Source: Streptomyces hokutonensis
Lineage (GTDB): Bacteria; Actinomycetota; Actinomycetes; Streptomycetales; Streptomycetaceae
DNA length: 64,000 bases
Assembly: GCF_000376565.1 (NCBI RefSeq)
Contig: NZ_BARG01000001.1
Span: 20,954-84,953 of the forward strand
Reading direction: 5' to 3'
Shown: in pieces, positions 1 to 8,388 of the stretch
Numbering within the stretch: position 1 is the first letter of the stretch
Layout of the letters: the number at the start of each line of letters is the position of its first letter
The notes under the pieces: generated by a model
What the model saw: only the letters and a program-made list of their open reading frames with translations
What the model was told of the DNA's origin: nothing
Databases searched by the model: none
Made by a program: the position numbers and the translations under genes

Positions 1-64
1 CGGGCGGGGATACACACCGACCTCACACCTACGACGGCCGCGCACAGCCGTGGCTGAAGGATTC

Positions 65-1135
65 TCACACCTTCGGCTGTGCGCCCGTCGCCAGTGATCC
101 GCACAGGGCCGTGGCGCTGCCCGTGGCGAACGGGTCGGTGCCGGCCGGGCCGCCCGCCTTGGCGGTCTGGCCGGCGAGCAGGGGGCGCAGATAGGTGACG
201 GAGTCCTCGGCGCAGGACAGTGGGCCGGCCTGGACGTAGGAAGTGACGATCTGGGCCTGGTCCATGCGCAGGTCGTCGCGGTCGAAGCGGAACTGGAGCT
301 CGCGGCGGACGGTGAACAGGGAGGCCTGGGCCTTGTCGCCGGAGCCGGTCGGCCGGAGCGCGTAGACGAAGGTTCCGTCGGCGGTGACCTCGAGGGTGGA
401 CGAGTCGACCTCGGTGGCCTGCAGGGTGCCCTGGACGCGGATCTTGCGGTCGGCCAGTTCGGCGCGTGCCGGATCGAAGCGAACCAGCCATCCGGTGGGC
501 TCGTGCCGGCCGTCGGCGGCCGGGTGCTCGAAGCTCTGGTCGAACTGGTCGAGCTGGTCGGGGTCGACGAGGACGCGCGCGGGGCGGATCTGTCCGCCGG
601 TGAGCACGGCCGGGTAGAGCGAGGACTCCACGATGAAGTCCTTGGCGGTGCTCAGGGCGGCCACGACCTGGCTGTCCGAGAAGTGCGCGGTGCGCCGCGC
701 GGCCGGCAGCGGTATGCCGTCGCCGCCCACGTCGAACTGCGCCGCGGGGCTGTGCGCGAAGAGGTACTCGGCGTCGGCCGCCCCCGGCACCCTGCCCTGG
801 GGGGACAGCGGGATGACGGTCATCCGCAGCGGCTCGGCGGGCTGCTGGGCCGTGGGGGTCGTGTAGGGGTGCCGTACGCCCATGTAGATCGCGGTGCCGA
901 AGGCGATGGCGATCAGCATGACCAGGATCAGTGCCTGGCGGGAGAGACCGCGGCGCAGGGCCGGGCGGCGGCGGACGGCGGGGGCGTGGTCGGCCATGCG
1001 CTCCCGCGCGGAGAACTCCTGGAGGCGGGCAGCACGGACGAACGACTCGTCGAACACGACGGATCGGTACTCGTCCTCACCACCCCCGGGAGCGCCCTCG
1101 GGCGTCCCCTCGGGTGGGTCTCCTGGACCGCCCAT
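65..1135 (-). CDS. Single-pass membrane protein with SVVFDE motif, unknown function
   Basis: A 356-residue protein of no recognised family. An acidic Gly/Pro-rich N-terminus leads to the motif SVVFDESFVRAA at residues 25-36. A basic stretch and one membrane segment (about 66-86) follow, then a large presumably extracytoplasmic domain of about 265 residues with two cysteines. The topology looks like N-in, C-out. The next gene upstream carries the same SVVFDE(S/A)FVRAA motif in front of a single membrane helix, so the two are probably related or work together. The ATG start at 1135 has only a distant purine-rich stretch (GGAGA) upstream. A GCACAGCC/GGCTGTGC inverted repeat overlaps the 3' end (about 41-82) and may end transcription. 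The protein appears conserved next to proA in Streptomyces, but no function can be assigned. Confidence 0.8.
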   Translation of the reverse strand: MGGPGDPPEGTPEGAPGGGEDEYRSVVFDESFVRAARLQEFSARERMADHAPAVRRRPALRRGLSRQALILVMLIAIAFGTAIYMGVRHPYTTPTAQQPAEPLRMTVIPLSPQGRVPGAADAEYLFAHSPAAQFDVGGDGIPLPAARRTAHFSDSQVVAALSTAKDFIVESSLYPAVLTGGQIRPARVLVDPDQLDQFDQSFEHPAADGRHEPTGWLVRFDPARAELADRKIRVQGTLQATEVDSSTLEVTADGTFVYALRPTGSGDKAQASLFTVRRELQFRFDRDDLRMDQAQIVTSYVQAGPLSCAEDSVTYLRPLLAGQTAKAGGPAGTDPFATGSATALCGSLATGAQPKV

Positions 1136-1224
1136 ACTTTCAGAGTAGGTCTCCGGAGCCTCAGGTAAACGCCCTGGTACACGACAAGTTCTGACAGGTT
1201 CTCACCGAGCCCGTCACAACCCGG

Positions 1225-1887
1225 TCAGGGCGTGCGCGGTACGGCCGACAGCGGTGGCTGGGAGTTGTCCGCGGAAACGGAGGGTGCCGCCGCCGTGCCC
1301 TGTTCCACGCCGGTGGAGGCCGGGGGCGGGACGCGGTCCCTGCTGCCCGAGGACGCGCCGCGGTAGACCGCCGAGAAGGCCAGGGCGACCATGCCGATGC
1401 CCATCACCAGGGCGAGCAGCCAGGCGACGGGGCGGTGCCAGCGGACCTGTTTGCCGTATGTGCCCGGGGCGCCGTAGCGGCCCTCGACGAGGTCGGCGTC
1501 GTCCAGGTCGTCGAGCTCCGGATCATGGCCGAAATCGCGTCCGTAGGTGTCCTCGAAGAGGTCGTCGTCGCCTCGGGGGCCTCTGCCGCGCTGGGCGCGG
1601 CGCGCCTCGGCCTCGGAGGCCTCTGCTCTCGCCTGCGCGGCGGCAAGGAGACGCTCGACTGCGGTCGGCTCGTGTACTACGGCCGCCCGTACGAAGGCCT
1701 CGTCGAAGACCACGGAGTCGAATTCTTCGTCCGACATTCCGCGGTCGTGGTCGTCGTCGGGCTCCCAGCCGTCAGGGAACGGCGTGCCCCCCACGTCCTC
1801 CGGCACCTCTCCAGAGTAGACCTGGGGGGTCAATTTGGGCAGGCGGTAGGGAAATTCATCCGCAGGGTGAGATGTCTCTCCACCCAC
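1225..1887 (-). CDS. Acidic single-pass membrane protein with SVVFDE motif, unknown function
   Basis: A 220-residue protein. The first 50 residues are Pro/Asp-rich. SVVFDEAFVRAA lies at residues 58-69 and matches the motif in the neighbouring downstream gene. It is followed by an Ala/Glu/Arg helix (about 78-105), an Asp-rich linker, a membrane helix at about 152-174 and a short Ser/Pro-rich outer tail. The shared motif sits in the predicted cytoplasmic part, which suggests a common binding role, but that is inference. The start is GTG at 1887; an in-frame ATG at residue 51, just before the motif, is an alternative, and neither has a strong Shine-Dalgarno sequence. The gene lies just downstream of proA on the same strand. 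Confidence 0.75.
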   Translation of the reverse strand: MGGETSHPADEFPYRLPKLTPQVYSGEVPEDVGGTPFPDGWEPDDDHDRGMSDEEFDSVVFDEAFVRAAVVHEPTAVERLLAAAQARAEASEAEARRAQRGRGPRGDDDLFEDTYGRDFGHDPELDDLDDADLVEGRYGAPGTYGKQVRWHRPVAWLLALVMGIGMVALAFSAVYRGASSGSRDRVPPPASTGVEQGTAAAPSVSADNSQPPLSAVPRTP

Positions 1888-1926
1888 GAGGCCCTATGCC
1901 CGGCGCATATGCCAACAGCCTCCGGT

Positions 1927-3213
1927 TCAGCGGCGGATGTGCCCGTCGCCGGTGACGATGTACTTGGTGCTCGTCAGTTCCGGCAGGCCCATCGGGCCCC
2001 GTGCGTGCAGCTTCTGGGTGGAGATGCCGATCTCCGCGCCGAAGCCGAACTGGCCGCCGTCGGTGAAGCGCGTGGAGGCGTTCACGGCGACCGTGGTGGA
2101 GTCGACCAGCTGGGTGAAGCGGCGGGCGGCCTGCTGGGAGGAGGTGACGATCGCCTCGGTGTGGCCGGAGCTCCACAGCCGGATGTGCTGGACGGCCTTG
2201 TCGAGCGAGTCGACGACGGCGGCGGCGATGTCGTAGGAGAGGTACTCGGTGTCCCAGTCCTCGGGGGTGGCCTCGACGACGGTGGCCGCGGACTCCTTGG
2301 CGTAGGCCAGGACGCGTTCGTCGGCGTGCACGGTGACGCCGGCCTCGGCGAGGGCGTCGAGGGCGCGGGGCAGGAACTCGGGGGCGATGTCCTGGTGGAC
2401 GAGGAGGGTCTCGGCGGCGTTGCAGACGCTGGGGCGCTGGGCCTTGGAGTTGATCAGGATGTCGATGGCCATGTCGAGGTCGGCGTGGGCGTCGACGTAG
2501 ACGTGGCAGTTGCCGACGCCGGTCTCGATCACGGGGACGGTCGACTCGCTGACGACGGTCTGGATCAGGGAGGCGCCGCCGCGCGGGATGAGGACGTCGA
2601 CCAGGCCTCGGGCGCGCATCAGCTCGCGGACGCTCTCGCGGCTCTCGCCGGGCACCAGTTGCACTGCGTCGGCGGGCAGTCCGGCGCCGCCGACGGCGTC
2701 GCGGATGACGCGTACGAGGGCGGTGTTGGACTCGTAGGCGGAGGCGGAGCCGCGCAGCAGGACCGCGTTGCCGGACTTGAGGCAGAGGGCGGCGGCGTCG
2801 ACCGTCACGTTCGGGCGGGCCTCGTAGATGATGCCGACGACGCCGAGGGGGACGCGGACCTGGCGCAGGTCGATGCCGTTGGGGAGGGTCGAGCCGCGGA
2901 CGACCTCGCCGACCGGGTCGGGCAGCGCGACGACGTCCCGTACGTCGGAGGCGATGGCCCGGACGCGCTCGGGGGTGAGGGTCAGCCGGTCGATGACCGT
3001 CTCGCTGGTGCCGGCCGCGCGGGCCTTGGCGATGTCCTTGGCGTTGGCTTCGACGATTTCGCTCGTACGGACTTCCAGCGCGTCCGCGATGGCGAGCAGC
3101 GCGTCGTCCTTCTCGGCCCGGGGCAGCGGCGCGAGGTCGGCGGCGGCGGACTTGGCGCGGTAGGCGGCCCGGGTGACCGGGGACATGGAGTCGTACGGCG
3201 AGAGCGTGGTCAT
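1927..3213 (-). CDS. proA: Gamma-glutamyl phosphate reductase
   Basis: Second enzyme of proline synthesis: NADPH-dependent reduction of L-glutamyl 5-phosphate to glutamate 5-semialdehyde in the cytoplasm. The 428-residue length is normal for ProA. Family hallmarks are the cofactor-binding region [16 protein letters not shown], the LIPRGG stretch, the active-site cysteine in [12 protein letters not shown] and the C-terminal [21 protein letters not shown]. The start chosen is the ATG at 3213 ([10 protein letters not shown]), because the longer open frame upstream has no family similarity. ProB lies upstream on the same strand, with one small gene between them. Confidence 0.97.
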   Translation of the reverse strand: MTTLSPYDSMSPVTRAAYRAKSAAADLAPLPRAEKDDALLAIADALEVRTSEIVEANAKDIAKARAAGTSETVIDRLTLTPERVRAIASDVRDVVALPDPVGEVVRGSTLPNGIDLRQVRVPLGVVGIIYEARPNVTVDAAALCLKSGNAVLLRGSASAYESNTALVRVIRDAVGGAGLPADAVQLVPGESRESVRELMRARGLVDVLIPRGGASLIQTVVSESTVPVIETGVGNCHVYVDAHADLDMAIDILINSKAQRPSVCNAAETLLVHQDIAPEFLPRALDALAEAGVTVHADERVLAYAKESAATVVEATPEDWDTEYLSYDIAAAVVDSLDKAVQHIRLWSSGHTEAIVTSSQQAARRFTQLVDSTTVAVNASTRFTDGGQFGFGAEIGISTQKLHARGPMGLPELTSTKYIVTGDGHIRR

Positions 3214-3338
3214 GAGGGAAGGGTAGTGCGCCGGGCGGAGGCGTCCACCGGCTATCCCAAACCGCGAGACAGGCGCGGAAGGGCCCGAAGACGGCTCAAA
3301 ACGGATCCCGGAGGCCGGGGGTCCGAGGCCTGTGGGTC

Positions 3339-3806
3339 TCAGAACGGATGGACGCCGACGGGGGTCGCGGGCAGCGGGCCGTAACCCTCGGAAATGCGCT
3401 GGTGATAGGTCTCTCGGTCGATGACCTCGAGGCCGACGATCTCCCACGGCGGCAGCTTGGCGGTCTGGCGGTGCTCGCCCCACAGGCGCAGCGCGACGGC
3501 GGCGGCGTCGTGCAGGTCGCGGGCCTCTTCCCAGTAGCGGATCTCCGCGTGGTCGTTGGCGTAGCGGCTGGTCAGCAGAAAGGGGTGGTCGTGGGCGAGC
3601 TGTTCCAGGCCGCGCCGCACCTCCTTCAGCGGGGCCTCGTCGCCGGAGACGCTGAGGGTGACATGCCAGAGCCGGGGGAGGTCCTTGGGTTCCTCGCCCT
3701 CGTACCGGGCGCCGGCCGCGACGCTCGTCAGCGTGCGCTCCTCGCCGGGCGCGCGGGAGGTGGCGACACCGCGGGACGCCGCCGCCCCAGGGCGCACTCG
3801 TCTCAC
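3339..3806 (-). CDS. Conserved hypothetical protein between proA and proB
   Basis: A soluble 155-residue protein with no signal peptide or membrane segment. The C-terminal two thirds look like a compact alpha/beta domain ([16 protein letters not shown] near residue 52, [34 protein letters not shown]). The N-terminus is basic and probably flexible. The start is the GTG at 3806, supported by AAGGAGG six bases upstream; the much longer open frame covering proB on this strand is a high-GC artefact. Placement between proA and proB suggests co-expression with proline synthesis genes, but nothing visible ties it to that pathway. Confidence 0.82.
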   Translation of the reverse strand: MRRVRPGAAASRGVATSRAPGEERTLTSVAAGARYEGEEPKDLPRLWHVTLSVSGDEAPLKEVRRGLEQLAHDHPFLLTSRYANDHAEIRYWEEARDLHDAAAVALRLWGEHRQTAKLPPWEIVGLEVIDRETYHQRISEGYGPLPATPVGVHPF

Positions 3807-3904
3807 GACGGCCTCCTTACGCAATGGTCGAGCTGCTGTGCTCGCGCGGATGAGTCCCTGAGCAAAGTTGAGCAGGCGCGGGGCGTCCGTGTGGCACTTT
3901 TGCG

Positions 3905-3930
3905 GAACGTCCACCGAGGGAGGCGGACGT
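3905..3930 (-). terminator. Inverted repeat after proB
   Basis: AACGTCC and GGACGTT are separated by 12 bases, 11 bases beyond the proB stop codon. Position and GC-rich stem fit a Streptomyces-type terminator or processing hairpin, without a T-run. Confidence 0.45.
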
Positions 3931-3940
3931 TTCGGTTGTT

Positions 3941-5068
3941 TTACGGGTGGAGGATCACCAGGTCGTCCCTGTGTACGACTTCCCTCTCGTACGACGGCCC
4001 CAGCTCCCGCGCCAGTTCCCTGGTGGAGCGGCCGATCAGCTGGGGGATCTCCTTGGCGTCGAAGTTGACGAGCCCCCGCGCGACCGCGTGTCCGGCGCCG
4101 TCCCGGAGTTCGACGGGGTCGCCCGCGCTGAACTCGCCCTCGACGGCGGCGATTCCGGCCGGCAGCAGTGACATCCGGCGCTGTACGACCGCGCGCACGG
4201 CACCGTCGTCGAGCGTCAGCGAGCCCTGGGGTGTGGACGCGTGCTGCAGCCAGAGCAGCCGGTCCGCGGAGCGCTTGCCGGTGGCGTGGAAGTACGTCCC
4301 TGTGTCGCCCCCGCTCAGCGCGTCGGTCGCGTGGACGGCGCTGGTGAGCACGACGGGGATGCCGGCGGCCGCGGCGATACGGGCCGCCTCGACCTTGGTG
4401 ACCATGCCGCCGGTGCCGACGCCGGCCTTGCCCGCGCTGCCGATCTCGACGTGCGCGAGGTCCTGCGGGCCGCGCACTTCCGCTATCCGCGAGGTGCCCG
4501 GCTTGCTGGGGTCGCCGTCGTAGACGCCGTCGATGTCGGAGAGGAGGACCAGCAGGTCGGCGTGGACGAGGTGGGCGACGAGGGCGGCGAGCCGGTCGTT
4601 GTCGCCGAAGCGGATCTCGTCGGTGGCGACGGTGTCGTTCTCGTTGACGATCGGCAGGGCGCCCATGGCGAGGAGTTTGTCGAGGGTGCGGGAGGCGTTG
4701 CGGTGGTGGGAGCGGCGGCTCATGTCGTCGGAGGTCAGCAGGACCTGGCCGACTCGGATGCCGTAGCGGGCGAAGCTCGCGGTGTAGCGGGCCACGAGCA
4801 GTCCCTGGCCGACGCTGGCGGCGGCCTGCTGGCGGGCCAGGTCCTTGGGGCGGCGGCGCAGGCCCAGCGGGGCGAGGCCCGCGGCGATGGCGCCGGAGGA
4901 GACGAGGACGACCTCTCTCTCGCCTCCGCTGCGGCTCTTGGCGAGGACGTCGACGAGTGCGTCGACACGGTCGGCGTCCAGGCCGCCGGCCGCGGTGGTC
5001 AGTGAGGAGGAACCCACCTTGACGACAATCCTGCGGGCCTCGGTCACGGCCTGCCTTGCCCCTGCCAC
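3941..5068 (-). CDS. proB: Glutamate 5-kinase
   Basis: First step of proline synthesis: ATP-dependent phosphorylation of glutamate to glutamyl 5-phosphate, normally feedback-inhibited by proline. The protein has 375 residues. The amino-acid kinase domain starts with RRIVVKVGSSSL and contains LVSSGAIAAGL, PIVNENDTVAT, FGDNDRLAALVA and GTGGMVTKVEAA. A C-terminal PUA domain (about 285-370) carries DDGAVRAV and NFDAKEIPQLIGRST. The start is the GTG at 5068 (MAGARQAVTEARR), with GAGGGGA upstream; the open frame extends 28 codons further without similarity. In Streptomyces proB is often near obg; here about 12 kb of accessory genes separate the two. Confidence 0.97.
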   Translation of the reverse strand: MAGARQAVTEARRIVVKVGSSSLTTAAGGLDADRVDALVDVLAKSRSGGEREVVLVSSGAIAAGLAPLGLRRRPKDLARQQAAASVGQGLLVARYTASFARYGIRVGQVLLTSDDMSRRSHHRNASRTLDKLLAMGALPIVNENDTVATDEIRFGDNDRLAALVAHLVHADLLVLLSDIDGVYDGDPSKPGTSRIAEVRGPQDLAHVEIGSAGKAGVGTGGMVTKVEAARIAAAAGIPVVLTSAVHATDALSGGDTGTYFHATGKRSADRLLWLQHASTPQGSLTLDDGAVRAVVQRRMSLLPAGIAAVEGEFSAGDPVELRDGAGHAVARGLVNFDAKEIPQLIGRSTRELARELGPSYEREVVHRDDLVILHP

Positions 5069-5159
5069 GTGCTGACTTCCCCTCGCGTAGGTACGGCTGC
5101 CCGCGCGGCAATCTACGCGAACAGGGCGGGGGCCGTGGATCGGTCCAGTCATCGGACAG

Positions 5160-5215
5160 CCGTCCGTGACCGTCCCGTCGGTCCGGCGAGGGACCTTCGG
5201 TGGTCACGGACGGCC
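5160..5215 (-). terminator. Terminator of the phospholipase D-like gene
   Basis: Perfect 13-bp inverted repeat (GCCGTCCGTGACC at 5160-5172, GGTCACGGACGGC at 5203-5215) with a smaller GTCCC/GGGAC stem nested in the loop. It starts 28 bases past the stop codon of the upstream minus-strand gene. Confidence 0.75.
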
Positions 5216-5242
5216 GTGGGAGTCCGCCACGTTCAGGGTGTC

Positions 5243-6388
5243 TCAGGTGCCCTGGTCGCAGGCGTGCGGGTTCGTCCACAGGGTCTGGAACTGGTCGATA
5301 TAGCGGTTGGTGACCCATCCGTCGATGACCCGCAGCATCACGTCGTTGGCCCGGTGCGCCGAATTGTCGGTGAGGTTGTAGGAGCCGACGAACACGGCCT
5401 TGCGCCACTCGCTTGCGTATTTCGCGTCGATCAGGAGCAGCTTGTTGTGGCTCCAGCCGTCGCAGCCGATCTGAATGTCGTCGACCCCGTACTTCTGGAT
5501 GATGTCCTTGCCGGACTGCTCCTGGACGATGATCTTGACATCGCAGCCGAGGTTCTGGAGCCGGTTCAGCTGGGTGATGATCTCCCGCGCGTAGGTCTCG
5601 TCCTCGACCAGGCTGGACTCCATCCAGATCCGGTCGTTGCCGTCCTCGCACGCGCTGACATTGCCCAGAACGTCGGCCACCCGGTTGCTGTCGGGCTGCG
5701 GGAAGAAGTAGGCCTTCGACAGGTCGTTGCTGCCGTCGACGGTCCGGTCGGCGTCGGTGCTCCAGGTGACGCCGCCGTAGGTCCAACTGCCCGCGTACAG
5801 GCGGCGCCAGTAGTTCACGTAGGCGGAGAACAGCAGGGCGTCGTCGCGGCTGATCAGCAGGTTCTGCGCGTGCTGGGCCTGCCACGCGCCCAGGTTGCTG
5901 GAGCTCTGCAGCACCAGCTTCGTGTCGCCCTTTTTGATCACGAAGAACTTGTTGTGCATGGCGCCGTGGGCGGTGTCCATGCAGGAGTTTCCACAGGCCG
6001 TCCAGTCGATTCCCGCGGCGGTGAAGATGTTCGCGATGTTCTGACTCGACGGGCCGAGCACGATACGCACGCTCACACCGGCCTCGGCGGCCGCCGCCAG
6101 TGAATTCGCGAGCGCGGTGCCGCCGCCGTCGTCCTCCCAGTTGTAGAGCGCTACGCGAATGTAGTCGCCGGTCTCGCCCGCCTTCGCCGCGGCGGTGGTC
6201 GCGTCGATCTTGGCCTTGATCTTGGCCGCTATGAGGCGGTCCTCGATCCCGGCGCCATAGGTGAAGCAGACCTCGTAGTTGCCGGATTCCGAGCAGGTCC
6301 CGTCCAGGGCCGAGGCGGGAGGTGCCGAGATCACCGCCGCCATCATCGACAGGATGAGCAGCAGAACGATTCTGAATGAACGCCTCAA
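5243..6388 (-). CDS. Secreted phospholipase D-like (HKD) protein
   Basis: A secreted protein of the phospholipase D superfamily, which hydrolyses phosphodiester bonds; the substrate is unknown. The signal peptide has a basic start, a long hydrophobic core and a PPASALDG cleavage region. Two lobes follow. The second carries a canonical HxKxxxxD motif (HNKLLLID) followed by GSYNLTDNS. The first carries HNKFFVIKKGD, in which the Asp is displaced, followed by SSSNLG. Several cysteines suggest disulfides, as expected outside the cell. The start is taken as TTG at 6388 (MRRSFRIVLLLIL), because GGAGAAAGGGAAA lies just upstream. A GTG at 6412, eight codons earlier, keeps the frame but would put extra charged residues ahead of the signal peptide. 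The next genes are two secreted proteases. Confidence 0.88.
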   Translation of the reverse strand: MRRSFRIVLLLILSMMAAVISAPPASALDGTCSESGNYEVCFTYGAGIEDRLIAAKIKAKIDATTAAAKAGETGDYIRVALYNWEDDGGGTALANSLAAAAEAGVSVRIVLGPSSQNIANIFTAAGIDWTACGNSCMDTAHGAMHNKFFVIKKGDTKLVLQSSSNLGAWQAQHAQNLLISRDDALLFSAYVNYWRRLYAGSWTYGGVTWSTDADRTVDGSNDLSKAYFFPQPDSNRVADVLGNVSACEDGNDRIWMESSLVEDETYAREIITQLNRLQNLGCDVKIIVQEQSGKDIIQKYGVDDIQIGCDGWSHNKLLLIDAKYASEWRKAVFVGSYNLTDNSAHRANDVMLRVIDGWVTNRYIDQFQTLWTNPHACDQGT

Positions 6389-6429
6389 ATGCTCGACTTT
6401 CCCTTTCTCCACCGATTCAGGACAGGACG

Positions 6430-7251
6430 CTAGAGACCCGCGACGCCGTTGATCCAGTCGAGGCTGGTGGGGACGGTGGCGGCCACCATGGGGCCGTTGC
6501 AGACTCCGCTCGAGCTGTTGTAGTAGACCCAGGAGGTCACTCCGACCTGGTAGCGCAGGCCGTCGACGAGCTTGAACTGCGGGCCGCCCGAATCTCCGGA
6601 ACAGGCCATGCCGTTGCCCTTCGAGCTCTTGATGCCCCGGCCGCCGATCCAGTCCGTTTCGTCGATGTCGGTGACCTTGATCGTCGCCCGCTTGAGGTGC
6701 ACGGACGCGGCACCACCGATCTTGCTCTGCGAACCCCAGCCGAAGAGGTAGTTCGTGGTGCCGACCACGGGGCTGGCGCTCGCCAGCCGGACGTGCTCGG
6801 AGTTCGCGTCACGGGTGAGATGGAGCAGGGCGATGTCGTGGTTGGCGCGCAGCTTGATGTCGTCCACCTCGATCACACCCCCGCCCTCGTTGAACTTCGT
6901 GCTCTTGACCCGCACTTGGATCTTGGAGGCGTCCTGCCCGATCCCGGTCTCCGAGAAGCAGTGCTTCGCGGTGAGGATCCACCGCTCGGCGATGATGGAG
7001 CCGCTGCAGAGCAGATTGCCCCGCCCCGAGCCCGCGTCGGAGTTGTCGTACAGGATCGCGGCGATGCCGTCGGCCGAGGCCGCCGCCTCGCCGTTCACGA
7101 TCGCCGGGTCCTCGGTCACCCCGTCGCCGCTCGCGCCGATCGGCAGGGACTTGACGAGGTCGGTGTCGTCCGCCGTCGCGGCGGGCGCACCCGCTCCGAA
7201 GAGGCTCGCCCCGACGATCGCGGCGGCGGTCACGAAAGTGCGAATTCTCAA
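6430..7251 (-). CDS. Secreted S1-family (chymotrypsin-fold) serine protease, first of two
   Basis: A 273-residue secreted serine protease. A signal peptide (about 1-27) is followed by a short propeptide ending before IVNGE (residue 51), the expected activation site. The catalytic triad is visible: His97 in LTAKHC, Asp139 in NHDIALLHL and Ser221 in GDSGGP. The base of the S1 pocket, six residues before the catalytic Ser, is Met215 instead of the Asp of trypsin, so trypsin-like Arg/Lys cleavage is not expected despite the usual 'trypsin-like' label. It is a close paralogue of the next gene upstream, from which it is separated by 56 bases; tandem duplication is likely. Both end in SLDWIN.VAGL. 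Confidence 0.93.
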   Translation of the reverse strand: MRIRTFVTAAAIVGASLFGAGAPAATADDTDLVKSLPIGASGDGVTEDPAIVNGEAAASADGIAAILYDNSDAGSGRGNLLCSGSIIAERWILTAKHCFSETGIGQDASKIQVRVKSTKFNEGGGVIEVDDIKLRANHDIALLHLTRDANSEHVRLASASPVVGTTNYLFGWGSQSKIGGAASVHLKRATIKVTDIDETDWIGGRGIKSSKGNGMACSGDSGGPQFKLVDGLRYQVGVTSWVYYNSSSGVCNGPMVAATVPTSLDWINGVAGL

Positions 7252-7307
7252 AGCTCATCCTTCGGTTGACGGGGAAAGGGAAGGCGACGCGCGGCGGTGA
7301 GCAGGCC

Positions 7308-8114
7308 TCAGAGGCCGGCCACCTCGTTGATCCAGTCGAGACTGGCGGGCACGCTCGCGTAGGTCTGATAGCCCTGGCAGACGCCGCCGCTGCTGGTGAC
7401 CGTGGACAGCACGCCGACCTGGTAGCGCAGGCCGTCGACGAGCTTGAACTGCGGGCCGCCCGAGTCGCCGTAGCAGGCGTAGCCGTTGATCTTTGAGCTG
7501 CGGATGGCCCGACCGCCGTAGTAGTCGACGGAGTTGGCGTCGGTGACCTCGACGGTCGCGCGCTTGAGGTAGGTGGACGCGCCGCTGTAGCCGTTGGTCG
7601 AGCCCCAGCCGAAGATGTAGTTGGTGGTGCCCTCGGCCGGGTTCAGAGTCGGCAGACGCACGTACTCGGCGTTGGCCGAGCGGGTCAGATGCAGGAGCGC
7701 GATGTCGTGGCTGGTGCGCACCTTGGTGTATTCGACGTTCACCACACCGCCGCCACTCGTGCGGTTGAGGCTCTTGACCCGGACCGACAGCCGGTCCGCC
7801 GCCAGCTTCGCTCCGTCGCCCTCGATGTCGACGACGCAGTGCTTCGCGGTCAGCACCCACTCGGCGGCGACGAGCGAGGCGGAGCAGCGGAATGCACCGT
7901 CGAGGAGCAGCGCGCCCATGCCGTCGGCCGACGTGGCGGCCTCGCCGTTGACGACGGCGGGCGACTCGGTGCCACCGTCCGCAGGGGTCTGAGGAAGGGC
8001 GAGGACTTCCGCGTCGCCCGCCTCGACGGCGGCAACAGCCGGTGATGCGGCGGCTGTTGGGGCAGCGAGTGCGAGGGACGCGGCCACGGCCGTCACAACG
8101 AGGCGGATTCTCAT
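7308..8114 (-). CDS. Secreted S1-family serine protease, second of two
   Basis: A 268-residue paralogue of the downstream protease with the same plan: signal peptide, short propeptide, VVNGE activation site at about residue 54, and triad His92 (LTAKHC), Asp137 (SHDIALLHL), Ser218 (CYGDSGGP). The S1-pocket base residue is Tyr212, again not Asp, and differs from the Met in its twin, so the copies may have diverged in specificity. The start is the ATG at 8114 (MRIRLVVTAVAAS); the open frame runs 63 codons further upstream without signal-peptide character. The promoter must lie in the 274-bp region shared with the divergent SARP gene, which holds three 11-bp-spaced repeats. Confidence 0.92.
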   Translation of the reverse strand: MRIRLVVTAVAASLALAAPTAAASPAVAAVEAGDAEVLALPQTPADGGTESPAVVNGEAATSADGMGALLLDGAFRCSASLVAAEWVLTAKHCVVDIEGDGAKLAADRLSVRVKSLNRTSGGGVVNVEYTKVRTSHDIALLHLTRSANAEYVRLPTLNPAEGTTNYIFGWGSTNGYSGASTYLKRATVEVTDANSVDYYGGRAIRSSKINGYACYGDSGGPQFKLVDGLRYQVGVLSTVTSSGGVCQGYQTYASVPASLDWINEVAGL

Positions 8115-8224
8115 AGCGGTTGCGTTCCGTTCGTCCGGTCGGGCCACCGGGCCGCGGCCGTTCCGGAGGTCCCGCCGGCCGGATCCCGCAGCGCCTGAAT
8201 GCGTGCACATGCTCGGCTCGGCCG

Positions 8225-8253
8225 CTGAAAACCGGTTGAACGCGCGCTGAAAC
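8225..8253. promoter_or_regulatory. Three 7-bp direct repeats at 11-bp spacing (candidate SARP/PhoP-type operator)
   Basis: CTGAAAA (8225), TTGAACG (8236) and CTGAAAC (8247) repeat with an exact 11-bp period; on the other strand each contains TTCA. SARP activators, and separately PhoP, are known to bind direct repeats at one-helical-turn spacing. The array is 111-139 bases upstream of the protease start and about 135 bases upstream of the SARP start. That it controls either gene is inference. Confidence 0.45.
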
Positions 8254-8388
8254 GGGGCCCGGCCGCCGCGGTCCCGGCAGCCTGCCCCACAGATGGATAT
8301 CAATAGAACAGAGATCGGACGGACGGTATAGTCGAAGTAAAGTTACGGCGTCGTCGGGGTGGGCGCGCCGGGCAGCAGGGGGGAACGA

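Noticed and set aside
1435..3384. Plus-strand open frame of 649 codons opposite proA
   Set aside because: Val/Gly/Asp-rich mirror translation of proA; no start context or domain.
3339..5885. Very long minus-strand frame covering proB and part of the PLD-like gene
   Set aside because: Only its last 155 codons look like a protein and they have their own GTG with AAGGAGG; the rest is an out-of-frame reading of proB.
6430..8114. Naming the two proteases trypsins
   Set aside because: The Asp that gives trypsin specificity is replaced by Met or Tyr; only the fold and triad can be claimed.
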